Of a stretch of 44,204 bases of DNA, positions 32,209-38,886 are shown piece after piece; within the stretch, counting starts at the first letter, position 1; every line of letters starts with the position of its first letter. The notes under the pieces are model-generated. The model made no database searches and was not told the origin of the DNA. It saw nothing but the letters and a program-made list of their open reading frames with translations. The stretch comes from Humibacillus sp. DSM 29435 (lineage in GTDB: Bacteria; Actinomycetota; Actinomycetes; Actinomycetales; Dermatophilaceae), in contig NZ_MAST01000026.1 in NCBI RefSeq assembly GCF_001758225.1, positions 1 through 44,204 on the forward strand, in the 5' to 3' direction. A program made the position numbers and the translations under genes.

Positions 32209-33765
32209 TCAGCCCGCGTGGACGGGCGCGGCGCCGTCGCTGGCCAGCTCCTCGTGCTTGACGGTGAGGAAGACCAGCACGATGACTCCGGCGGCCGCGA
32301 TCATGATCGCGGCGACGAGGTAGGCCCGGCTGGCGCCGTAGCTGAAGGCCTCGGCCTGGATCATGGCCTTGGTCGCAGCCAGCTGCTCTGCGGTCGGGGC
32401 CGGTCCGCCCTGGGGCAGTGCGGCCGTCAGCTCGGCCGCCCGGTCGGCGAGGTTGTTGACGAAGATGGTGCTCAACGTTGCGAGCCCGAGCGTGCCACCG
32501 ACCTGCTGCATGGTGTTGAGCACCGCCGAGGCGACGGAGGAGTCCTCATGGGCCACGGCGTGCACGGCGGTCAGGGTCATCGGTACGAAGATCAGGCCGA
32601 GCCCGAGAGCGAGCACGACGATCCAGGGCATCAGGTCCGCCGTGTAGGTGCTCTGGGGCGTCAGGTGGGTGAAGCCCCACATGCCGAGGGCGGCGAGGCC
32701 GGCCCCGGTGCCGGAGATCCAGCGCGGGTCGACGCGCGAGATGAGCTGGGAGGCGACCTGGGCGGCCACGACGATGCCGACCGAGAACGGCAGGAAGGCG
32801 AGACCGGTCTTGAGGGCCGAGTAGCCCAGGATCGTCTGGATGTAGATGCCGAGGAAGTAGAACATCGCGAACATGGCCGCGCCGACGATGAGCATCACGA
32901 AGTACGAGGTGCCGCGGGTGCGGTTGCCGGGGATGCGCATCGGCAGCAGCGGGTGCGAGACGCGCGTCTCGATGACGACGAAGGCCACGAGCAGCGCCAC
33001 TCCGGCAGCAAGGAAGCTGACGGTGGTGGTGTCACCCCACGAGCTGCTGGCCGCGTGGGTCAGCCCGTACACGAGCGCCGACAGGCCCGCGATCGAGGTG
33101 ATGGCCCCGGGAACGTCGATCGAGCCCCGACCGTCGTCGCTCTCGGTGAGGATGCGCTGGCCGAGCACGGCGACGACAACGCCGATCGGGAGGTTGATGA
33201 AGAAGTTCCAACGCCAGTCGATCTCGGTCAAGGCGCCGCCGAGGATGAGGCCGATGGCAGCGCCGGCGCCGGACATGGCGGCGAACACGCCCATGGCGCG
33301 GTTGCGTTCCCTACCGGCCGGGAAGGTGGTGGTGATCAGGGCGAGCGCGTTGGGCGCGGCGAGGGCGCCGCCGAGGCCCTGGACGGCCCGGGCGATGAGG
33401 ATCGTCTGCTCGTTCTGGGCCAGGCCGGCGGCGAGCGACGAGAGGGTGAAGAGCACGATGCCCCAGACGAACATGCGGCGGCGTCCGTACAGGTCACCGA
33501 GGCGCCCACCGAGCAACAGCACGCCGCCGAAGGCGAGAGCGTAGATGGTGATGACCCACTGGAGGTTGGCCTGGCTGAAGCCCAGGTCGGTCTCGATGTG
33601 GGGCAGGGCGATGTTCACGATGGTGCCGTCGAGCACGATCATGAGCTGGGCGGCGCAGATGACGATGAGCGCCAGCCCGAGCTTTTTCGGGATGACCGCA
33701 TCACCGGATGCCGTCATCGACGGGTCGGACGGTTGACCGACCTCGTCGACGGTGGTTGAAGACAT
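32209..33765 (-). CDS. DHA2-family MFS drug efflux transporter
   Basis: The 518-residue product has about 14 membrane helices, typical of drug:H+ antiporter family 2. The first helix has LVICAAQLMIVLDGTIVNIA (motif D1 region), motif A is GGRLGDLYGRRRMF, and motif C-like GAGAAIGLILGGALTEIDW is followed by RWNFFINLPIG. GAGAGGAAA lies just before the ATG at 33765. It follows the TetR gene by 46 bases on the same strand, so the two form an operon and the repressor probably controls efflux. Substrate cannot be told; EmrB/QacA-type relatives export cationic or aromatic compounds. Confidence 0.92.
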   Translation of the reverse strand: MSSTTVDEVGQPSDPSMTASGDAVIPKKLGLALIVICAAQLMIVLDGTIVNIALPHIETDLGFSQANLQWVITIYALAFGGVLLLGGRLGDLYGRRRMFVWGIVLFTLSSLAAGLAQNEQTILIARAVQGLGGALAAPNALALITTTFPAGRERNRAMGVFAAMSGAGAAIGLILGGALTEIDWRWNFFINLPIGVVVAVLGQRILTESDDGRGSIDVPGAITSIAGLSALVYGLTHAASSSWGDTTTVSFLAAGVALLVAFVVIETRVSHPLLPMRIPGNRTRGTSYFVMLIVGAAMFAMFYFLGIYIQTILGYSALKTGLAFLPFSVGIVVAAQVASQLISRVDPRWISGTGAGLAALGMWGFTHLTPQSTYTADLMPWIVVLALGLGLIFVPMTLTAVHAVAHEDSSVASAVLNTMQQVGGTLGLATLSTIFVNNLADRAAELTAALPQGGPAPTAEQLAATKAMIQAEAFSYGASRAYLVAAIMIAAAGVIVLVFLTVKHEELASDGAAPVHAG

Positions 33766-33811
33766 GGGTTTCCTCTCGGACGTGCTTGGGGTGATGGTGG
33801 CTGCGGCGCTG

Positions 33812-34483
33812 TCAGCGACCAGGCCGTGCCGCAGCACGGTCGGATCTGCTGAGGGTGGCGGCGCACGCCGGGAGGACAACGGTGTCCACGAGCTGGGTGA
33901 TGCGTTCCGGGCCGGGTCGCTTCCCCGAGAGCATGGCCTCGTGGATCGACAGGGCAGGAAGAATGGAGAGCAGCGTCTCGAGATCGGCGTCGGGGCCGAG
34001 CTCACCTCGCTGCTGGGCGTTGCGCAGCACGACGCGGGCAGCATCGGTCTTGGGCGCGATGAAGCGGGCGTGCAGCTCGGTCGCCAGCTCGGGGTCGCGG
34101 TGGATCACCGGCAGCAGGGCCGCCCACGTCTCGCTGACCACGGCGTCGTCGAGACCACCGTCGGCGCAGGCCTGACCGATGAGGTCACCGCGCAGCGACC
34201 CGGTGTTCGGGTCGCGCTCGGCGGGGCAGCCCACGAGCAGCCCGACCGCGTCAACCACCAGCTCACGCTTGTTCGGCCACCGTCGGTAGAGGGTGGCCTT
34301 CGAGGCACGGGCAGCGGCGGCCACCGCGTCGAAGGTGAGACGGTCGTAGCCCACGTCTCGCAGCACGTCGACGGCGGCGCGCAGGATCTCGGTCTCCCGC
34401 TCGCCGACCACACGCGGACGCGAGCCACCATGGGGGTGGGCGGAGGCAGGAACGTCGGGCGTCGTGCTGGACGGACCGCTCAT
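33812..34483 (-). CDS. TetR-family transcriptional regulator
   Basis: The 223-residue product has the N-terminal helix-turn-helix of TetR proteins at about residues 30-76: ETEILRAAVDVLRDVGYDRL then TFDAVAAAARASKATLYRRW. The C-terminal domain resembles TetR_C-type ligand-binding domains, ending in LVDTVVLPACAATL. ATG at 34483 follows GGGGGAGAG. It is upstream of the efflux gene and near a 27-bp palindrome at 34525, so negative control of its own operon is likely. Inducer unknown. Confidence 0.92.
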   Translation of the reverse strand: MSGPSSTTPDVPASAHPHGGSRPRVVGERETEILRAAVDVLRDVGYDRLTFDAVAAAARASKATLYRRWPNKRELVVDAVGLLVGCPAERDPNTGSLRGDLIGQACADGGLDDAVVSETWAALLPVIHRDPELATELHARFIAPKTDAARVVLRNAQQRGELGPDADLETLLSILPALSIHEAMLSGKRPGPERITQLVDTVVLPACAATLSRSDRAAARPGR

Positions 34484-34524
34484 ACTCTCCCCCTTTGGGC
34501 TCTTGCTCTCGCTGGCCAGGACCA

Positions 34525-34551
34525 CATGGAACGAAACTGTTTCGTTCCATG
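34525..34551 (-). promoter_or_regulatory. Palindromic operator for the TetR-MFS operon
   Basis: CATGGAACGAAAC and GTTTCGTTCCATG are perfect reverse complements around a single central T, giving a 27-bp site centred at 34538. It ends 41 bases before the TetR start codon, where a promoter should lie. Size and GAAACnGTTTC core are typical of TetR-family operators. Confidence 0.85.
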
Positions 34552-34621
34552 CAAGCGTACGTCGCTGTCAGCTGGTTCGCAACCGAACCCTTGAGATCTC
34601 AACGGTCGGTGGGGCGATCGG

Positions 34622-35206
34622 TCAGTCGCGGGGGCGGGGCGGGTTGGTCCGGGCCAGCCACAGGCCGGCCGCCACACCGACCAGGCCGATCGCGTACGCC
34701 ACCGGGCTGGGCCCGAGATTGCGACCCGACAGCACGGCGGCTCCGGCCGCCATCACGACGGCCGCCGACAGGGCGACCAGATGTGCTCGGAGCCGTCGTC
34801 GCAGCTGGTTCCGGCTGAACCGCGCGGTCGGTGGGGCGGTGGCACTCAGCGACGCCGCTGAGTGTGAGAGCAGCAGACCGGCCGCCGCCGGGAGGCTCCA
34901 CCAGGTGAAGCTCCCGGCGGGCACCAGGATGAACCAGCCGTAGAGCAGCACCCCCATGACGCCCAGCGAGAGCCCGGAGCCGGCGAACGACATCGTGGTG
35001 GCCGGCACGACGAGGAGCAGCCAGCAGGCGCCGGGAAACCCGCCTGCCGCAACGTTCAGGGCGGCGAGGTACATGCCCACGCCCAGGGTGTTGGCCGCGG
35101 TCAGCGCCAGCTGGTGCGACGACCACTCGGGGCCGGTGCCGAAGCGGAGCGTTCGGGTCTTGGTGGCCACGGGGGTGCTCATCGAGACGGGCGGTCGCTC
35201 TGACAT
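34622..35206 (-). CDS. Membrane protein, last gene of a MoxR-DUF58 operon
   Basis: From the ATG at 35206 the product is 194 residues with several hydrophobic helices: ALTAANTLGVGMYLAALNVA, ACWLLLVVPATTMSFAGSGL, LGVMGVLLYGWFILVPAGS, ALSAAVVMAAGAAVLSG and VAYAIGLVGVAAGLWLA. A basic linker SRNQLRRRLRAHLV is between. No family is recognised. The ATG is 4 bases after the DUF58 stop, with GGTGAGC before it, so translation is coupled. Its partner genes suggest a role in the same membrane process. Confidence 0.75.
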   Translation of the reverse strand: MSERPPVSMSTPVATKTRTLRFGTGPEWSSHQLALTAANTLGVGMYLAALNVAAGGFPGACWLLLVVPATTMSFAGSGLSLGVMGVLLYGWFILVPAGSFTWWSLPAAAGLLLSHSAASLSATAPPTARFSRNQLRRRLRAHLVALSAAVVMAAGAAVLSGRNLGPSPVAYAIGLVGVAAGLWLARTNPPRPRD

Positions 35207-35210
35207 CAGC

Positions 35211-36527
35211 TCACCGCCTGACCAGACGTGGCGCGGCCGACCGTCTGGCCACGTCACGCAGCACGTGGTCGAGCGACCCGGGACCTCGCCACGGCACGAC
35301 CGGCACCCCGCGGGCGATCAGGCTCGACACCTGCGCCTCGCGCGAGAGCAGGCGCACCCGCCAGGCGAGCGACTGGTAGGCGTTCTGGGGGTTGTCGACC
35401 AGGTGGGGCGGGAAGGTGTCGACGAGCACCACCGTCAGCCCCCGCGCTGCAAGGCGGTGGGACAGCTCGACCATGGACGGGTCGATGAGGGGGGTGAGTA
35501 CGAGGCACAGCGCCATGGGGTCGATGCCGCGGATGGCGCGTTCCCCCTCGTCGCGTCGCTCGGTCGCCGGCGCGATCGAGGCCAGCAGGTCGAGCACTCG
35601 CCGCAGGTGGCCGGTTCCCGACCCGATGGGCAGGAGCGGCACGTCGGCCGCTCCCACGGTGCGCAGGGTCAGCCGGTCGCCCGAGCGCAGGAAGTGCTCC
35701 GCGATGGCGCCGGCCGCGCGCACCGTGACATCGAGGCTCGTCGGCCGCCCGTCGATACCCTCCCGGGGGCCGAGATCGCTGTAGGCGTCGAGCAGCACGA
35801 ACACGTGGGCGTCCTCGTCGGTGTACGTCGAGGTGACGTGCAGCCGACCCGTGCGCATCGAGACCGGCCAGTGGATGCGGCGCAGCCGGTCGCCCGGGTG
35901 AAACTCGCGGATGGTGTTGAACTCGCTGCCCGAGCCTGGCCTCGAGCTGCGGTTCTGCCCCACGACACCGCGTGGATGCGGTGTGGGCGCGGTGGTGTCG
36001 AAAGCAGCGGGCACCGGAAGGGTCTCGGTCGACAGGTCGGGCAGGTCGACGGGCCCGACCCGGAACGCATCCCAGGTGCTGGTGAGCGAGAGGCTCACGG
36101 TGCCGACCTGGCGTCGGCCCCACCGGGTGGTGCGTACGGCGATCGCGGCTCGTCCGTCTTCCATCATGACGGTGCCGGTGGAGGGCCGGCGCTCGACCCA
36201 CGGGGCCAGGGCCAGGGTGGCCACCCCCTCGAGGTCGTCACCCATCGGCTCGGCCCGCACCACGATGGTGCTCGCCTCGCCTTCCCGCAACGTGGTCGTC
36301 GCGATCTCGGCGGTACCGGTCGACTCCACGCGCGGGCGGGCGAGCTGGCCCCATGCCGCGGCGACCGCCAACGGCGCGACGATGACGAGCAGGTCGGCGC
36401 GCCGGCCGATCACGGCGGCCACGGCGGCCGCGGCCGAGAGCACCAGGGCTCGCACGTGGGCCGCGGTCGGCTGCCACGCACCGAGCGCGCGGCTTGACCG
36501 CTTCTGGCGTCGTGAGGGCACCAACAC
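35211..36527 (-). CDS. DUF58 domain protein (vWA-like), MoxR partner
   Basis: The 438-residue product has two N-terminal membrane helices (LVLSAAAAVAAVIG and LLVIVAPLAVAAAW), then a large cytoplasmic or exposed region with GSGSEFNTIREFHPGDRLRR followed by IHWPVSMRTG, the hallmark of DUF58 (PF01882). Then comes a vWA-like part, VFVLLDAYSDLGP and GLTVVLVDTFPPH. DUF58 proteins work with MoxR AAA+ ATPases. GTG at 36527 is 5 bases after the MoxR stop. The family is linked to envelope stress or maturation of proteins, but no substrate is known here. Confidence 0.9.
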   Translation of the reverse strand: MLVPSRRQKRSSRALGAWQPTAAHVRALVLSAAAAVAAVIGRRADLLVIVAPLAVAAAWGQLARPRVESTGTAEIATTTLREGEASTIVVRAEPMGDDLEGVATLALAPWVERRPSTGTVMMEDGRAAIAVRTTRWGRRQVGTVSLSLTSTWDAFRVGPVDLPDLSTETLPVPAAFDTTAPTPHPRGVVGQNRSSRPGSGSEFNTIREFHPGDRLRRIHWPVSMRTGRLHVTSTYTDEDAHVFVLLDAYSDLGPREGIDGRPTSLDVTVRAAGAIAEHFLRSGDRLTLRTVGAADVPLLPIGSGTGHLRRVLDLLASIAPATERRDEGERAIRGIDPMALCLVLTPLIDPSMVELSHRLAARGLTVVLVDTFPPHLVDNPQNAYQSLAWRVRLLSREAQVSSLIARGVPVVPWRGPGSLDHVLRDVARRSAAPRLVRR

Positions 36528-36532
36528 GCGGC

Positions 36533-37546
36533 TCAGCCTCCCGCCGTCTGCCCCGGGTGGGCCCGACGTTCAGCCGATGACGGGCTCTCGCGCGCCGCCG
36601 GGGCCGGAACCGTTCGCAGGATCGCGTCGACGACGGCCGAGCCGCTGACGTTGCTCATCCACAGCTCGGGCTTGACGGTGATCCGGTGGGCCAGCACCGG
36701 ACGGGCGACGGCCTTGACGTCCTCGGGCAGCACGTAGTCGCGGCCGTCGACCACGGCGTAGGCGCGTGAGCAGAGCAGTAGGCCGAGGGACCCGCGTGGG
36801 GAGGCGCCCATGAGCACGTCACTGTGCGTTCGGCTCGCCGCCGCGAGCGCCACGCAGTAGCGTCCGACCGACTCGTCGACCACCGTCGCCTCGATGGCCT
36901 GCTGCATCTCCAGCAGCTCCTCGCCCGTGACGACGGTGGTGAGGGTCTGCTCCTCCTGCTGGCGCCGCATCCGCCCGGCGAGGATCTGCCACTCCTGCTC
37001 GAGGCTGGGGTAGCCGAACGAGACCCGCATCAGGAAACGGTCGAGCTGGGCCTCCGGCAGGGGGTAGGTGCCTTCGTACTCGACGGGGTTGGCCGTCGCG
37101 AGCACGTGGAAGGGCTGGGGGAGGGGAAAGGTGCGGCCCTCGACGGTGACCTGCTTCTCCTGCATGGCCTCGAGCAACGCCGCCTGCGTCTTGGGTGGGG
37201 TGCGGTTGATCTCGTCGGCGAGCACGAGCCCGGCGAAGATCGGGCCGGCGCGGAACTCGAACTCACCGACGCGCTGGTCGTAGACGAACGAACCGGTGAT
37301 GTCGCCGGGCAGCAGGTCGGGCGTGAACTGGGCCCGCTTGAAGGTCAGGCCCAGGGTCTGCGCGAAGCTGCGGGCGGCGAGGGTCTTGCCGAGGCCGGGA
37401 AAGTCCTCCATGAGCACATGGCCCCCGGCGAGGATGCCGGAGAGCACGAGTCGCATCGACTCGCGCTTGCCCACGACGGCCTTCTCCACCTCGTCGAGAA
37501 TCGCGTTCGCGTTCGCGCTGACCTGTCGAAGATCCATCGTCACCAT
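36533..37546 (-). CDS. MoxR-family AAA+ ATPase
   Basis: The 337-residue product has Walker A in HVLMEDFPGLGKTLAARSFA (about residues 47-66), Walker B in GLVLADEINRTPPKTQAALL, sensor 1 in VLATANPVEYEGTYPLPEAQ followed by LDRFLMRV, and the lid domain with GASPRGSLGLLLCSRAYAVV. MoxR proteins act as chaperones for vWA/DUF58 partners. Its ATG at 37546 overlaps the stop of the upstream gene (ATGGTGA). The gene fits the common DUF4129-MoxR-DUF58 set. The ATG at 37537 is a possible alternative start. Confidence 0.95.
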   Translation of the reverse strand: MVTMDLRQVSANANAILDEVEKAVVGKRESMRLVLSGILAGGHVLMEDFPGLGKTLAARSFAQTLGLTFKRAQFTPDLLPGDITGSFVYDQRVGEFEFRAGPIFAGLVLADEINRTPPKTQAALLEAMQEKQVTVEGRTFPLPQPFHVLATANPVEYEGTYPLPEAQLDRFLMRVSFGYPSLEQEWQILAGRMRRQQEEQTLTTVVTGEELLEMQQAIEATVVDESVGRYCVALAAASRTHSDVLMGASPRGSLGLLLCSRAYAVVDGRDYVLPEDVKAVARPVLAHRITVKPELWMSNVSGSAVVDAILRTVPAPAARESPSSAERRAHPGQTAGG

Positions 37547-38088
37547 GACTCGATTCGTTGCAGGATGCCGTCCAGCTGCGCGGGGCGGTAGAGGTCGGGC
37601 GGGGGAAGGCTGACGATGAAGTCCCACAGCGCGGGAGGCATGACGCCCTCGCTCCAGCGCGGTTCCTCCTCGATGACCAGCCCGTGCTTGGCGAAGAGTC
37701 GTTCGCGGATGATCTGGCTCAGCTGCAGGTGCAGGTCGCGCACCAGGGCCTCCCGGCCCTCCGACCGGGCGTTGGCGCCCTCGAGCCGGGTGGCGAGGCT
37801 GGTGACCCTGAAGTCGTTGCCGCGTGAGCCGGCTCCGAGATGTCCGTCGACGAGCGGCCAGACCGTGAGGTGGTTCGCGGCCGTGTGGTCGACCACGAAC
37901 CACGTCAACGAGAACAGGGAGGCGAGCACGACGAAGAAGATGGGCACCGAGGGTGACAGCCCCAGCACCTGTGCCCCGAGAAGCCCCACGAGCCACACGG
38001 TCGCCAGGGTGACGAGGCGTCGGCGCCACGGACGGACGGCGGCCACCACGTCGGCCAGACCGAGGGCGCGGGCGAGACCCCGGCTCAT
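37540..38088 (-). CDS. Membrane protein of the MoxR operon, 182 aa
   Basis: The product has two membrane helices near the N-terminus, LVTLATVWLVGLLGAQVLGL and VPIFFVVLASLFSLTWFVVD, then a soluble domain with DFRVTSLATRLEGANARSEG and LVRDLHLQLSQIIRERLFAK, which looks helical. It ends PDLYRPAQLDGILQRIESW. No family is recognised. It overlaps both neighbours (4 bases with DUF4129 and 7 with MoxR), so it is a fixed part of this operon. Similar small proteins sit in this position in related actinobacteria. Confidence 0.8.
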   Translation of the reverse strand: MSRGLARALGLADVVAAVRPWRRRLVTLATVWLVGLLGAQVLGLSPSVPIFFVVLASLFSLTWFVVDHTAANHLTVWPLVDGHLGAGSRGNDFRVTSLATRLEGANARSEGREALVRDLHLQLSQIIRERLFAKHGLVIEEEPRWSEGVMPPALWDFIVSLPPPDLYRPAQLDGILQRIESW

Positions 38089-38816
38089 GAGGGTGCACCC
38101 GACCCGTCTGGCACAGTGGCCTCCCGCTGTGCCCGTGCGACGCGTTCGAGGTCGGCGTGGAGCACGGCGAGGTCGTCGATGGCACGGCGGCGATGCCCCT
38201 CGTCGAGCGGGTGCACCGAGAACCGGGCCTCCCGGTAGAGGGCGGCCAGGTCACCGAGCCGGGCCGGGTCGACCTCCCAGACGCCGATGACCCGCGCCGT
38301 GTACTCGGTCGAGGTCTCGGCTCGGTCACGAGGCAGGCCGGTCTCGCCGGCCGCCCGTTCGAGGTCGAGCCACGCTGCGACGATCGCGTTGCGCGGCTCC
38401 CCGGTCTCGAGCAGCTCGAGCCGCTTCCGGGCCCCGCCGAGCAGCTCGTCGGGAACCGGTGGGGCCGCAAAGGTCGCCTCGGTGTGGCTGGTCAGCGACG
38501 GGCGACGGAACGCGCTGCGGATGGCCGCCACGATGAGGCTGATGATGAGCACGGCGACCGCCACGCCCAGCACGGCGAGCAGCACCCCGAAGATGGCGCT
38601 GAGGCTCGAGGTGCCCTGGGCGGGGCCGGTCGAGGAGGTGGTCGTCGTGGAAGGCGTCGGCAGCGGCGGCAACGTCAGCGCCGGCGCCCGCGAGGCCGCA
38701 TCGGTGTTGACGGGGCGGCTGACGATCACGAGCGGGGCCCCCAGCGAGGCGATCAGCAGCGCCGCCGCGACGAGCACGCCGAGCACAGTGGTGACGATCA
38801 CCCCCCGTCGTGACAT
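38085..38816 (-). CDS. DUF4129 domain membrane protein, first gene of the MoxR operon
   Basis: The 243-residue product starts with a helix VTTVLGVLVAAALLIASLG, then a Pro/Thr/Ser-rich outer segment (TLPPLPTPSTTTTSSTGP), a second helix AIFGVLLAVLGVAVAVLIIS, and a cytoplasmic DUF4129 domain (PF13559) with AWLDLERAAGETGLPRDRAE, TSTEYTARVIG and LYREARFSVHPLDEGHRRRA. The domain is found in operons with MoxR and DUF58, and is sometimes fused to transglutaminase-like domains, which are absent here. The 70-base gap to the divergent gene must hold promoters for both. Confidence 0.88.
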   Translation of the reverse strand: MSRRGVIVTTVLGVLVAAALLIASLGAPLVIVSRPVNTDAASRAPALTLPPLPTPSTTTTSSTGPAQGTSSLSAIFGVLLAVLGVAVAVLIISLIVAAIRSAFRRPSLTSHTEATFAAPPVPDELLGGARKRLELLETGEPRNAIVAAWLDLERAAGETGLPRDRAETSTEYTARVIGVWEVDPARLGDLAALYREARFSVHPLDEGHRRRAIDDLAVLHADLERVARAQREATVPDGSGAPS

Positions 38817-38873
38817 GACGACACCCTAATCCAGCGCCCATCTCGCGTACCGCTCCAATTCACCTTCGGCAGG

Positions 38874-38879
38874 TACTGT
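38874..38879 (+). promoter_or_regulatory. Candidate -10 box giving a leaderless start
   Basis: TACTGT ends 7 bases before GTG 38887, placing a predicted transcription start on that codon. This makes 38887 a better start than the GTG at 38878, which overlaps the box. Confidence 0.45.
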
Positions 38880-38886
38880 GCCCAGC

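Noticed and set aside
31798-33759. A 653-codon plus-strand open frame
   Set aside because: Complement of the DHA2 transporter gene; low-complexity charged product without a fold.
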